DNA of 34,500 nucleotides, from the NCBI GenBank assembly GCA_964247725.1, contig CAXTVM010000038.1, forward strand, positions 1 to 34,500. The letters run 5' to 3'. Origin of the DNA: Lichenicola sp964247725 (GTDB taxonomy: Bacteria; Pseudomonadota; Alphaproteobacteria; Acetobacterales; Acetobacteraceae). The translations under genes were made by a program, and so were the position numbers. Positions 15,681-24,135 of the stretch are shown in pieces. The first letter of the stretch is position 1. Every line of letters starts with the position of its first letter. The notes below the pieces were generated by a model. That model saw nothing but the letters and a program-made list of their open reading frames with translations, ran no database searches and was not told where the DNA came from.

Positions 15681-16463
15681 TCAGCCCTTCCGCTCGAGTT
15701 GCAGCTGCTTGATCTTACCGATCGCCTCGGCCGGGTTGAGGCCCTTCGGGCATGTCTGCGTGCAGTTCATGATGGTGCGGCACGCATACAGCTTCAGCGG
15801 GTCCTCAAGCGCGTCGAGCCGCTCGCCGGTGTACTCGTCGCGGCTGTCGGCGATCCAGCGATAGGCTGCGAGCAGCGTCGCCGGACCCAAATACTTGTCG
15901 CCGTTCCACCAGTAGCTCGGGCACGAGGTAGTGCAGCAGAAGCACAGGATGCATTCCCACATGCCGTCGAGCTTGGCGCGCTCCTCCACGCTCTGGCGGC
16001 GCTCGGCGTCCGGCGGCGGGTTGGTGTCAGTCTTCAGCCAGGGTTCAATCGAGCGCAGCTGCGCATACGCGGAACTGAGGTCGGGGATCAGGTCCTTGAC
16101 TACTGGCATGTGCGGCAGCGGGTAGATCGACACCGCCTTCTTGACCTCGTCGATCGGCTTCAGGCAGGCCAGCGTGTTGACGCCGTCAATGTTCATCGAA
16201 CACGAGCCGCAGATGCCCTCGCGGCAGGAGCGCCGAAACGTCAGCGTCTGGTCGACCTCGTTCTTGATGTAGATCAGCGCGTCCAGCACCATCGGGCCGA
16301 TGCGCGTGAGATCGAGCTCGTAGGTATCGATGACGGGGTTCTTCCCGTCGTCCGGACTCCAGCGATAGACCCGGAATTCCTTGACTTTCTTCGAGCCGGC
16401 GGGCGCCTTGAAGACGCGGCCCTTGCCGACCTTGCTGTTCTTCGGGAGCGTGAACTCGACCAT
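15681..16463 (-). CDS. sdhB: Succinate dehydrogenase iron-sulfur subunit SdhB
   Basis: A 260-residue protein with all three cluster sites of complex II. The [2Fe-2S] site is SCREGICGSCSM plus a later TLAC. The [4Fe-4S] and [3Fe-4S] ligands are CILCFCCTTSCPSY and CRTIMNCTQTCPKGLNP. It passes electrons from the SdhA flavin to ubiquinone at the SdhC/SdhD membrane anchor on the cytoplasmic face of the inner membrane. Length is normal. It is the last gene of sdhCDAB, separated from sdhA by 104 bases that contain a palindromic repeat arm. Confidence 0.97.
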   Translation of the reverse strand: MVEFTLPKNSKVGKGRVFKAPAGSKKVKEFRVYRWSPDDGKNPVIDTYELDLTRIGPMVLDALIYIKNEVDQTLTFRRSCREGICGSCSMNIDGVNTLACLKPIDEVKKAVSIYPLPHMPVVKDLIPDLSSAYAQLRSIEPWLKTDTNPPPDAERRQSVEERAKLDGMWECILCFCCTTSCPSYWWNGDKYLGPATLLAAYRWIADSRDEYTGERLDALEDPLKLYACRTIMNCTQTCPKGLNPAEAIGKIKQLQLERKG

Positions 16464-16494
16464 CTCGACTTACTCCGATCAAGGCCAGGGCGTC

Positions 16495-16556
16495 GTGCAA
16501 TAGCATGCCCCTGGCGTGACCCTGGACCCGCCAAGGGCCGCGGCCCTTGAAACCCG
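16495..16556. repeat. Palindromic repeat, copy B (single arm) between sdhA and sdhB
   Basis: The words CCCTGGACCCG (16520-16530) and AAGGGCCGCGGCCCTTGAAACCC match one arm of copies A and C. CAAGGGCCGCGGCCCTTG (16532-16549) is a perfect 18-base palindrome. GCCAGGG (16484-16490) and CCCTGGC (16508-16514) add a second dyad. Lying inside an operon, it may tune sdhB level by RNA processing or partial termination. Confidence 0.65.
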
Positions 16557-16567
16557 TTACTTGAGAC

Positions 16568-18379
16568 TCAGTAGACGCGCTTCTTGGGCGGGAACACCGA
16601 CACATCATTGGTCAGCGTCTGCATCCGCACGGCGCGGTAGGATAGGGCGACGTCGCCATCCTCACCGAGGTAGGACACCGTATGCTTCATCCACTCGGCG
16701 TCATCGCGATCGGGGAAGTCGTCGTGCGCCTGCGCACCGCGGCTCTCCTTGCGCGCCTCGGCGCTGACCATGGTGACGGCGCCGTTGGCGATCAGGTTCT
16801 CGAACTCGAGCGCCTCCATCAGGTCACTGTTCCAGATCAGCGAGCGGTCCGACACCGAGACGTCAGACAGGCCGCCCCACAGCCGGTCGATCTTCTCGAC
16901 ACCCTCGGTCAGGCTGGTGGACGAGCGGAACACCGCGGCGTGAGCCTGCATCGTGCGCTGCAGCTCCTCCCGCATGGTGGCAACGCGGGTGCCGCCGTCG
17001 GCGTGGCGCAGCCGGTCAAGCCGGTCGAGCGAAGCCTCGCCGGCGCGGTCGGCCAGCGGCCGTACGGTGTCGCCAGGCTTCATGATCTCGGACGCCCGCA
17101 TCGCGGCGGCGCGGCCGAACACCACCAGGTCGAGCAGCGAGTTGGTGCCGAGCCGGTTGGCACCATGCACCGAGACGCAGGCGGCCTCGCCGACCGCCAT
17201 CAGGCCGGGCACCACCGCATCCGGGTTGGCGTCGGTCGGGCGCAGCACCTCGCCGTGATAGTTCGTGGGGATGCCGCCCATGTTGTAGTGCACGGTCGGC
17301 AGCACCGGCACCGGCTCCTTGGTGACGTCGATGCCGGCGAACACGCGCGCCGTCTCGGAGATGCCCGGCAGACGCTCGTGCAACAGGTCGGCGCCGATAT
17401 GCTCCAGGTGCATCAGGATGTGGTCCTTGTTCGGACCACAGCCGCGGCCTTCGTTGATCTCGATCGTCATTGAGCGCGACACCACGTCGCGGGACGCCAG
17501 GTCCTTCGCGGTCGGCGCGTAGCGCTCCATGAACCGCTCGCCCTCTACGTTGGTGAGGTAGCCGCCCTCGCCGCGGCAGCCCTCGGTCAGCAGGCAGCCG
17601 GCCGGGAAGATGCCGGTCGGGTGGAACTGCACAAACTCCATGTCCTGGGTCGGGATGCCGGCGCGCATTGCCATGCCGCCGCCGTCGCCGGTGCAGGTGT
17701 GCGCCGAGGTGCAGCTCATGTAGGCGCGGCCGTAGCCGCCGGTGGCCAGCACAACCATGTTGGCGCGGAACCGGTGCATCGTGCCATCCTCGAGGCACCA
17801 GGCCATGACGCCGCGGCAGACGCCGTCCTCGTCCATGATCAGGTCGAGCGCGAAGTACTCGATGAAGAACTCGGCGTTGTGCTTCAGGCTCTGCTGGTAG
17901 AGCGTGTGCAGGATGGCGTGGCCGGTGCGGTCGGCGGCGGCGCAGGCGCGCGGCACCGGTGCCTTGCCGTAATCCGACATGTGGCCGCCGAACGGGCGCT
18001 GGTAGATGCGGCCGTCCTCTGTGCGCGAGAACGGTACGCCGAAATGCTCGAGCTCCTGGATCGCCGGCACCGCCTCGCGGCACATGTACTCGATCGCGTC
18101 CTGGTCGCCGAGCCAGTCCGACCCCTTCACGGTATCGTACATGTGCCAGCGCCAGTTGTCCTCGGCCATGTTGCCGAGCGCCGCACCGATGCCGCCCTGT
18201 GCCGCAACAGTGTGGCTGCGAGTGGGGAACACCTTCGAGATGCAGGCGGTTTTCAGCCCCGACGCCACCATCCCCAGCGTGGCCCGGAGGCCGGAGCCTC
18301 CGGCGCCGACCACCACCACGTCGTAGGCGTGATCGATGACCGTGTAGGCGCGGGAGGAAGGCAACGTGATCGCGTTCAT
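16568..18379 (-). CDS. sdhA: Succinate dehydrogenase flavoprotein subunit SdhA
   Basis: A 603-residue protein of normal length. The FAD-binding dinucleotide fold is VVVGAGGSGLRATLGM. Covalent flavin attachment is expected at H56 in RSHTVAAQGGIG. Substrate-site blocks include QFHPTGIFPAGCL, TEGCRGEGGYL, and the HYNMGGIPTN region; the C-terminal FPPKKRVY is typical of alphaproteobacteria and mitochondria. It oxidises succinate to fumarate in the TCA cycle. It follows sdhD by 42 bases and precedes sdhB. Confidence 0.97.
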   Translation of the reverse strand: MNAITLPSSRAYTVIDHAYDVVVVGAGGSGLRATLGMVASGLKTACISKVFPTRSHTVAAQGGIGAALGNMAEDNWRWHMYDTVKGSDWLGDQDAIEYMCREAVPAIQELEHFGVPFSRTEDGRIYQRPFGGHMSDYGKAPVPRACAAADRTGHAILHTLYQQSLKHNAEFFIEYFALDLIMDEDGVCRGVMAWCLEDGTMHRFRANMVVLATGGYGRAYMSCTSAHTCTGDGGGMAMRAGIPTQDMEFVQFHPTGIFPAGCLLTEGCRGEGGYLTNVEGERFMERYAPTAKDLASRDVVSRSMTIEINEGRGCGPNKDHILMHLEHIGADLLHERLPGISETARVFAGIDVTKEPVPVLPTVHYNMGGIPTNYHGEVLRPTDANPDAVVPGLMAVGEAACVSVHGANRLGTNSLLDLVVFGRAAAMRASEIMKPGDTVRPLADRAGEASLDRLDRLRHADGGTRVATMREELQRTMQAHAAVFRSSTSLTEGVEKIDRLWGGLSDVSVSDRSLIWNSDLMEALEFENLIANGAVTMVSAEARKESRGAQAHDDFPDRDDAEWMKHTVSYLGEDGDVALSYRAVRMQTLTNDVSVFPPKKRVY

Positions 18380-18421
18380 CGTGCTCTCGATTCTAAGGAC
18401 GGGACGGCTGTCTCCGGCGGA

Positions 18422-18838
18422 TCAGGCGGCTTGGGTCCCGAAGGCCATCTTCAAGATGGCGACGATCGCGAACAGTGCCAGGATCATCGACGAACCTTTG
18501 TTGGCCAGCGACATGGCCAGGTGCGACTTCGGGTCGTGCACGTAGTCGCCGATGATGACCTGAAGCCCGTGCTGCATGTGGTGGAAGGTCAGGATCACCA
18601 GCGCCAGCAGCAGCACCGTGTTCACCGGCCGCCCGGCCCAGTGCGCTACCGCCGATGCCGGCGCGCCCAGGTGCATCAGCACCGCGACCACGAACCAGAT
18701 CGTAAGCGGCGTCAACGCGATTGAGGTCACGCGCCCGACCCACCATTCCTCGACGCCGGACTTGGCCCCGCCTAGCCCGCGCACGCGGCCAAGCTGCGAG
18801 CGCATGACCTGGACCTGCAGCTGATCGTTGATCGCCAT
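18422..18838 (-). CDS. sdhD: Succinate dehydrogenase membrane anchor SdhD
   Basis: A 138-residue protein with three hydrophobic helices. The block TFHHMQHGLQVIIGDYVHD carries the heme b ligand (H87 by alignment to E. coli H71) and the D98-Y99 pair near the quinone site. Residues 1-30 are a hydrophilic cytoplasmic end. With SdhC it anchors SdhAB and binds ubiquinone. It starts 3 bases after the sdhC stop. Confidence 0.93.
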   Translation of the reverse strand: MAINDQLQVQVMRSQLGRVRGLGGAKSGVEEWWVGRVTSIALTPLTIWFVVAVLMHLGAPASAVAHWAGRPVNTVLLLALVILTFHHMQHGLQVIIGDYVHDPKSHLAMSLANKGSSMILALFAIVAILKMAFGTQAA

Positions 18839-18841
18839 GTC

Positions 18842-19303
18842 CTAGCCCCCGGTCGCGGCAGACGCGCCGCCAGCCCATAGGCTGAGGCCGATCCCGTAGA
18901 TCAGCCCCGTCAGCAGCACGGTCACCACCACCACGATGACGCCGCTGCGGTTGAACACCGACTTGGAGAAGCCGTAGCCGGCATCCCAGGCCAGGTGGCG
19001 GAGGCCGCCCACGGTGTGGAACACCAGCCCCGCCGTCCAGCCGAGCATCACGATCAGCCCGATCGGGTTGCCGACCCAGTACTGTACGGTGGCGAACGCC
19101 CGCGGCCCGCTGGCGGCGGCAACCAGCCACCAGACCAGCAGCAGCGTGCCGAGCGAGCAGGCGATCCCCGACATGCGGTAGGCCCCCGACAGCACCATCG
19201 AGAGCTGCAGGCGATAGATCCCGAGATGGGGGGACAGTGGGCGACGGACCAACTGGCCGTCGCTCGAGTGCGCCACGAACAGCGCGTCGCGGACATCCTT
19301 CAT
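18842..19303 (-). CDS. sdhC: Succinate dehydrogenase cytochrome b556 subunit SdhC
   Basis: A 153-residue protein with three membrane helices. The SdhC signatures are RPLSPHLGIYR at residue 21-31 and FHTVGGLRHLAWD, where H96 matches the E. coli heme ligand H84. The N-terminal 20 residues are longer than in many SdhC; ATG 19303 is the only good start. First gene of the operon, so the promoter should lie in 19304-19451. Confidence 0.94.
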   Translation of the reverse strand: MKDVRDALFVAHSSDGQLVRRPLSPHLGIYRLQLSMVLSGAYRMSGIACSLGTLLLVWWLVAAASGPRAFATVQYWVGNPIGLIVMLGWTAGLVFHTVGGLRHLAWDAGYGFSKSVFNRSGVIVVVVTVLLTGLIYGIGLSLWAGGASAATGG

Positions 19304-19366
19304 GAGAGCGCCGGGAACTTTCTTGATGCGGACCCGGAATGTCCAGGGCCCTCAGTGGTTGAAACG

Positions 19367-19395
19367 GTCCTACGCCCCCAGCGGCGGCGGGTCAA
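19367..19395 (-). promoter_or_regulatory. Putative sdhCDAB promoter
   Basis: Read on the reverse strand, TTGACC (19395-19390) is followed after 17 bases by TAGGAC (19372-19367), a moderate -35/-10 pair ~65 bases before the sdhC start. Matches are 5/6 and 3/6. The upstream gene is on the same strand and ends at 19452, so read-through is possible too. Confidence 0.3.
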
Positions 19396-19451
19396 CGACT
19401 TCACTGTGCACTGCAACATCCGTGATCGCCATACAGTCGCGTCCGGCCGGG

Positions 19452-20864
19452 TCACGGGTCGCCGCCGCAGCGATACAGTCGGGTCACCGGATCGATGCGG
19501 ACTTGGCCGGCCGCTTCGGCGCGGCCCAGCCAGGCCTCGGCCTGATGCTCGGTCAGCCCGAGCAGGTTGGCGATGTGCCAGGCGCCCAGGCTCTCCGCCG
19601 CCAGCAGCGCCAGGACCCGGCTCACGAAGATGTCGTACAGGCCGGGCTCCGCCGCGGTCGCACGTCCGGCCGGCGCGGCGCCGGGCCTCGCCCGGGTCGC
19701 CGAGGCGACCAGGCGCAGGTGCCCGCCCCGCTTGGCGCTTGTCGATGGCGCCAGGGTTGGGGCCGGCGGCGGAATCGACGACGGAGATGGTGCCGCCTCG
19801 GCGGTGACGCCGAACGCGGCCGGCGCCTCGGCGAAGCCGGCCATACCCGCCCCGACCAGGCCCGAGCCAGCCAGGGTGGGACCCGGCGGCGGCGTCATGA
19901 ACGCCATCGGCACCGCGCCCGGCGGCTGCGGCGGCCGGACCAGGGTCCGCCCTGCGGCCGCCGGCGGATCCAGCAGGGTGCGCGGCGATACCGGGTCGCC
20001 GGACAGCAGGCCGGCGCCGATCCGGGCCAGCTCGGCCGCGTCTGGGTCGGCGCGGCGGGCCCAGAGCGGCACCCAGCCGCGCTCGCTGGCGACGACCGCG
20101 CCGGCCCAGCGCGTGCCGGTGCGCCCGACGCCGACCAGCAAGGCCGCATCGGCCAGCCCGTACAGGCAGTCGTCGGTCGCCGCCCGTTGCGACGGCGTTG
20201 CCGCCTCGTGGTCCGGCAAGGTCGCCGAGACGAACACCAGCAGTCCGTCGGTGGCCGGCCGCCGCAGCCGGTCTGAGCGCGCCTCGCCTGCCAGCCGGTC
20301 CGGCAGCACCGCGACGGCGCCGCCGCCGCGCGACAGCCCGGCGCGGATCGCCGCCGCCTCGATGACGCTGGATCCGCCCGAGATCGTGGTCAGGCCCGAG
20401 GCCGCGGCCGCGGTGCCGAACGCGGCGGCGTAGGCGGCGGGCTCGGCCGCGTCGTCGTCGCCGCCGAGCAGCGCCACCCCGCCGCGGTTGAGCAGCGCGC
20501 GGTCGCCGCAGCCGAACAACACCGCCGGCGCCGCCGCGCGCAGCCGCCGCTTGAGGCGGCGCGGGTAGTCAGGATCGCCGCGGCCCACCACCCACAGGCT
20601 CGCCGCCTGCCAGCCTTCAAGGGCGGCGGCCAGCAGCGGGCCGCGTCCCAGCAGCGCCACGATCCGCGCCGTCTCGGCCGTGCCGGCGGGCCGCCCTGCC
20701 AGCCTGGCGGCGGCGTCCTGGTCGCACAGCAGGTCGGCTGGCTGCATACCGCGCCGCCGCAGCCAGCCGGCGAGGCGCTCGTAGGCGGCCCCGTCCAGCG
20801 GCGGCTCGCCGCCGAGATCGATGGTCAGCAGCAGCAGGGCACGGGTCTGGGGGCTGATCGACAT
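19452..20864 (-). CDS. Divergent DprA-like (SLOG-fold) protein with winged-helix C-terminus
   Basis: A 470-residue protein. Residues ~1-80 are a helical N-terminal domain. GDPDYPRRLKRRLRAAAPAV, then LLGG, then GLTTISGGSSVIEAAAIRAG align with the DprA Rossmann domain, but the usual G-S-R, SGxARGID and F-x-x-RNR motifs are replaced or missing; only a Q-R remains where RNR is expected. VLPDRLA stands where the family has its A-V-L-x-x-G segment. A Pro/Ala-rich linker of ~120 residues follows. The last ~65 residues (LYDIFVSRVLALLAAESLGA, HIANLLGLTEHQAEAWL) fit the DprA winged helix. Canonical DprA loads RecA on incoming ssDNA; whether this variant still binds DNA is unclear. Confidence 0.72.
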   Translation of the reverse strand: MSISPQTRALLLLTIDLGGEPPLDGAAYERLAGWLRRRGMQPADLLCDQDAAARLAGRPAGTAETARIVALLGRGPLLAAALEGWQAASLWVVGRGDPDYPRRLKRRLRAAAPAVLFGCGDRALLNRGGVALLGGDDDAAEPAAYAAAFGTAAAASGLTTISGGSSVIEAAAIRAGLSRGGGAVAVLPDRLAGEARSDRLRRPATDGLLVFVSATLPDHEAATPSQRAATDDCLYGLADAALLVGVGRTGTRWAGAVVASERGWVPLWARRADPDAAELARIGAGLLSGDPVSPRTLLDPPAAAGRTLVRPPQPPGAVPMAFMTPPPGPTLAGSGLVGAGMAGFAEAPAAFGVTAEAAPSPSSIPPPAPTLAPSTSAKRGGHLRLVASATRARPGAAPAGRATAAEPGLYDIFVSRVLALLAAESLGAWHIANLLGLTEHQAEAWLGRAEAAGQVRIDPVTRLYRCGGDP

Positions 20865-20974
20865 CCGCTATCGTAGCTGGATGAGGCAACGGCCGGTTGC
20901 AAGGAACCGCGCCGGCGTCCGCAGCCGAAAGACGGCCCCCGCCGACCCTATGGCTTAGTTGAGAACGGGGCGTG

Positions 20975-21020
20975 CCGGATGAGAGTGCCGCGCAGCGGCA
21001 CGGCCGGCGTGCCCATCCGG
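20975..21020. other. Nested inverted repeats upstream of the DprA-like gene
   Basis: Outer arms CCGGATG (20975-20981) and CATCCGG (21014-21020) enclose an inner perfect stem GTGCCGC-GCA-GCGGCAC (20985-21001). The structure lies ~110 bases upstream of the DprA-like start and ~95 bases past the metallophosphoesterase stop. It could be an operator or part of a terminator pair with the hairpin at 21039-21064. Confidence 0.5.
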
Positions 21021-21038
21021 AACCGGAGCGGAGCTGCC

Positions 21039-21064
21039 GCCTGGCCGCGAGCCCGCGGCCAGGC
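21039..21064 (-). terminator. Strong hairpin after the metallophosphoesterase gene
   Basis: GCCTGGCCGCG / CGCGGCCAGGC form an 11-bp perfect stem with the 4-base loop AGCC, 50 bases past the reverse-strand stop at 21114. No clear T-run, which is common in very GC-rich genomes. Confidence 0.6.
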
Positions 21065-21113
21065 GCAGATAGGCGCGTCGGATCGCCGGCACGGCGCATT
21101 CTCGACCAGGCTC

Positions 21114-22403
21114 TCAGCCGCCGAACCGTTCGCGGTGGATCGGGCCGGTCGGACGGGTCAGCGCCCAGTAGGACGCCTCGATGCCCGACGGCGCACAATC
21201 CAGCAGCACGAAGCCGTGGGTGTAGGCGCCCTCGACGATGTCGAGCGTCACGTCCGCGGCCAGCGTCGGCGGGTCCACCAATCCCGCCAGCGGCGCCAAC
21301 GGCGCCTCGACCGGGATCGCGCCGTAGCCGATGTTGCGGCCGGCGGCGACCCCGCGATACGGCGCGTAGAGCCGCAGCATGTGCTCGTGGCCCCAGAACC
21401 AGGCATCGATCGGGCCAGCGGCGGCGAGGCGGGCGTGGCTCGCCATCAGGGCCGGGTTGATCGGGTCGTGCCGCGCCGCCGGCCCGATCTGTGCGTAGGC
21501 CGAGAACGGCTGGTGGTGGGTCAGGAACAGGCTGCGGCCGCCGAAGCCGCGCAGCTTGTCGGCGTGCCAGAGCTCCTCCTGCGGGTCGAGGAAGGTGAGG
21601 GCTGCGGTGACGTCCAGCGGGTCTCGGTCGTGCAGGCCTGTGTCGGCGGCCAGGATCTGCCAGGAGCGGTCCGGGCTACGCAGGCAGAGATAGCTGGCCG
21701 GCTGGCCCAGCTCGCGCAGCAGGCCGTAATAGCCGGCGCCGCCGCTGTAGACGTCGTGGTTGCCGCACAGCGTGAACAGCCGGGCCGTAGGCAGCACGGC
21801 CCGCAGCGGCTGCAGGAAGTGCAGCGCGCACTCCTCCGGCGTGGCGGCGAAGTAGATGTCGCCGAGATGGATCACCACGTCCGGCCGCTGCGCCGCCAGC
21901 ATGGCGGCCACCGCGCGCGCGGTGTCGGTGCCGGTGCCCCAGTCCGAGATCAGCGCGACCCGGACGCTGGTGGCGGGGGCGGCGACGACGAAGTCGCCGA
22001 GCCCGTCGTAGCGGATGTAGGGCACCGGGCGCGCCGCGCCGTCCAGCCGCCGCGAGGTCGCGTAGTCGACCAGCGCCTCGGCCCAGAGTGGGTCGCAGGC
22101 CGAGAAGGCGAGGCGCGCGCGCAGCGCCGCGGTGCGGACGGTCTCGCCAGCGGCGATCGCGTCCAGCAGCTGCAGCCCGAGGCCGACGCAGGTGGTGGCT
22201 GCGGCGGCGCCCGGATCGTCGGCCGCCGCGGCGCCGGTCCCGCCATGGCGGGCGGCGACCAGCCGCTGCGCCGCCAGCACCAGCGGATACGGTGCTGCAG
22301 CCGCATCCGCGGCCGGGGTGCTGCGGCGGGCGACCGCGGCGGCGGCGGATTGCAGCAGCGACAGCACGGGGTCGCGGGCGGTGAGGAAGCGGGGGCCGGT
22401 CAT
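21114..22403 (-). CDS. Calcineurin-like metallophosphoesterase
   Basis: The product is 429 residues from ATG 22403 (GGGGG just upstream); in-frame starts at 22442 and 22487 would lengthen it. Residues ~1-150 are alanine-rich and helical without a recognised domain. The catalytic domain has the full metal-site series in order: SDWGTG, HLGDIYF, CGNHDVYSGG, LTHHQPFS, and WGHEHML. These give the two-metal phosphoesterase centre. The Gly-Asn-His-Asp block plus 'D-V-Y-S-G' resembles acid-phosphatase-like bacterial members often paired with SDR genes. No signal peptide is visible, so it is likely cytoplasmic. Substrate unknown. It is divergent from the SDR gene. Confidence 0.82.
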   Translation of the reverse strand: MTGPRFLTARDPVLSLLQSAAAAVARRSTPAADAAAAPYPLVLAAQRLVAARHGGTGAAAADDPGAAAATTCVGLGLQLLDAIAAGETVRTAALRARLAFSACDPLWAEALVDYATSRRLDGAARPVPYIRYDGLGDFVVAAPATSVRVALISDWGTGTDTARAVAAMLAAQRPDVVIHLGDIYFAATPEECALHFLQPLRAVLPTARLFTLCGNHDVYSGGAGYYGLLRELGQPASYLCLRSPDRSWQILAADTGLHDRDPLDVTAALTFLDPQEELWHADKLRGFGGRSLFLTHHQPFSAYAQIGPAARHDPINPALMASHARLAAAGPIDAWFWGHEHMLRLYAPYRGVAAGRNIGYGAIPVEAPLAPLAGLVDPPTLAADVTLDIVEGAYTHGFVLLDCAPSGIEASYWALTRPTGPIHRERFGG

Positions 22404-22567
22404 CGCCCCCGATCCTGCCACGGCTTCAGCGCCGGGCGGCATGTCGTTCTGGTGACGGCGACGCGGCCGGACGCCGCTCACGATCACGTCGTTGGCGCCG
22501 GGCCGGGTGAGGCGGGCAGCCTGTACACCATCTGAGACAGCGGACCCATGTCCGCCGGAGGTCGAAC

Positions 22568-23731
22568 TTGGCTGACAGCATCTCTTCCCGCGTGGTGGTG
22601 ATCACCGGCGGCTCGTCCGGGATCGGCCTCAGCGCCGCGCAGTTGTTCGCCCGCAAGGGGTGGCAGGTGGGGCTGATCGCGCGCGGGCCGAAGGCGCTGC
22701 AGGCGGCGGCGACGCAGCTGACCGAGGCCGGCGGCGTGGTCGCAACCGCGATCGCCGACGTCGCCGACCTGGCGGCGCTGCGCCAGGCCGCCTCATCGCT
22801 CGCAGCCGAGCTCGGCCCGATCGACGTGTGGGTGAACAACGCCGGCGTCAGCGTGTTCTCGCCGTTCGTCGACATGAGCGATGACGAGTTCCGGCGGGTC
22901 ACCGACGTGGTCTATGGCGGCGCCGTCAACGGCAGCCGGGTGGCGCTTGAGCACATGCGGCCGCGCGACGCCGGCACCATCGTCAACGTGTGCTCGGCGA
23001 TCGGGCTGCGTGGCATCGCCATGCAGACCGCCTATTCGGGCGCCAAGTACGCCATGCGCGGCTTCAGCGAGGCGCTGCGGGCCGAGCTCGTGCACGCGCG
23101 CAGCCGGGTCTGGCTCGGCGTGGTGTATCCGCCCAGCGTCAACACGCCGTTCTACAGCCATGCGGTGTCGCGGCTGGACGGGCTGCCGCGGCCGCCGCCG
23201 CCGATCTACCAGCCCGAGCTGGTGGCGGACGCGATCCTGTTCGCCGCCACGCACCGCCGGCGGGACGTGCTGGTCGGCGGCCAGACGGTGCAGACCGGGC
23301 TGCTGAACGCGCTGGCTCCGGGGCTCGCCGACCGGCTGGTCGGGCTGGCGGCGCCGTTCGCCCAGACCTCGCGCAGAACCTTGCGCAATGAGGGCATGGC
23401 CGCCGCCCGCGACGAGAACCTGTTCACGCCGTCGACCCGGGCACCGGGATCGCACGGGCCGTTCGACGCCGAGTCGCTGTCGTCGAGCGCGCAGCTCTGG
23501 GCCACCAAGCATCGCGGCCGCGTCGCCGCCGGGGTGGCGGCGGGTGCCGCCGGCGCCGCCCTGCTCGGCATCGGGCTCACCGCAGGGGCTGTTCTGCTCG
23601 GGCTCACCGCGGCTGGCGGCGTCGGCGCCCGGGTCCGCCGTGGGATCGGCCAAGGCATCCAGACGGGCATCCAGAAGGGCATTTGGCATTCGAGCGATCG
23701 TGCGCGAACGATGCTGGGCCAGGCGCGCTAA
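22568..23731 (+). CDS. Short-chain dehydrogenase/reductase with Gly/Ala-rich C-terminal extension
   Basis: A 387-residue protein starting at TTG 22568, fixed by GGAGG six bases upstream and by the SDR fold starting at once. Classical SDR motifs: T13-G-G-S-S-G-I-G20, NNAG at 90-93, catalytic S143 and Y156-x3-K160. A normal SDR ends near residue 250; about 130 residues follow. These include RDENLFTPS and a Gly/Ala/Leu-rich hydrophobic stretch (AAGAAGAALLGIGLTAGAVL) that could associate with a membrane, then a basic end. The same tail type is known in SDRs annotated only as oxidoreductases. Substrate unknown. A DUF4440-like gene follows 26 bases later. Confidence 0.85.
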   Translation: MADSISSRVVVITGGSSGIGLSAAQLFARKGWQVGLIARGPKALQAAATQLTEAGGVVATAIADVADLAALRQAASSLAAELGPIDVWVNNAGVSVFSPFVDMSDDEFRRVTDVVYGGAVNGSRVALEHMRPRDAGTIVNVCSAIGLRGIAMQTAYSGAKYAMRGFSEALRAELVHARSRVWLGVVYPPSVNTPFYSHAVSRLDGLPRPPPPIYQPELVADAILFAATHRRRDVLVGGQTVQTGLLNALAPGLADRLVGLAAPFAQTSRRTLRNEGMAAARDENLFTPSTRAPGSHGPFDAESLSSSAQLWATKHRGRVAAGVAAGAAGAALLGIGLTAGAVLLGLTAAGGVGARVRRGIGQGIQTGIQKGIWHSSDRARTMLGQAR

Positions 23732-23757
23732 CGGCCTGCTCGCAGGGAGATGAGCCG

Positions 23758-24123
23758 ATGGACGACGACCGGATCTGGGGTTCCGAGGAAGGGCTGTGGA
23801 TCGGCGATGCCGACAACTACCGCCGCACGATCGACCAGCAGTGCCTGATGGTGCTGCCGGAGCCGCCGTTCGTGCTGACCGGCGCGCAGGCGATCGAGGC
23901 GGTGGTGCACACGCCGCGATGGACCCGGGTGACGTTCACGGAGCGGCAGGTGTCGCGGCCGCAGGAGGGGCTGATCGTGATCGCCTACTCGGCGCGGGCG
24001 GAACGGGATGGCGTCTCGCCCTACGAGGCGCACTGCACCACCACCTACCGCCGGCTCGAGCCGCAGCTCTGGCAGGTGGTGCAGCACCAGCAGACCCCGC
24101 CGCTGATGGCCAGGCCGTCCTGA
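23758..24123 (+). CDS. DUF4440/SnoaL-like small protein
   Basis: The product is 121 residues from ATG 23758, with AGGGAGA ~9 bases upstream. The pattern IWGSEEGLWIGDADNYRRTI, then CLMVLPEP, then TGAQAIEAV, then a Y-E-A-H-C-T-T-T-Y-R-R strand and a final W-Q-V-V-Q-H-Q-Q-T-P fits the DUF4440 branch of the NTF2/SnoaL fold. Such proteins form cone-shaped pockets and act as isomerases or binding proteins; no catalytic role can be named. It directly follows the SDR gene on the same strand and is probably co-transcribed. Confidence 0.78.
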   Translation: MDDDRIWGSEEGLWIGDADNYRRTIDQQCLMVLPEPPFVLTGAQAIEAVVHTPRWTRVTFTERQVSRPQEGLIVIAYSARAERDGVSPYEAHCTTTYRRLEPQLWQVVQHQQTPPLMARPS

Positions 24124-24135
24124 CCCGGCTCCTGC

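Noticed and set aside
19452..24123. A new defence island made of DprA-like, phosphoesterase and SDR genes
   Set aside because: No nuclease, helicase or other effector is present, the genes are not one operon, and hairpins separate them; the idea goes beyond the evidence.
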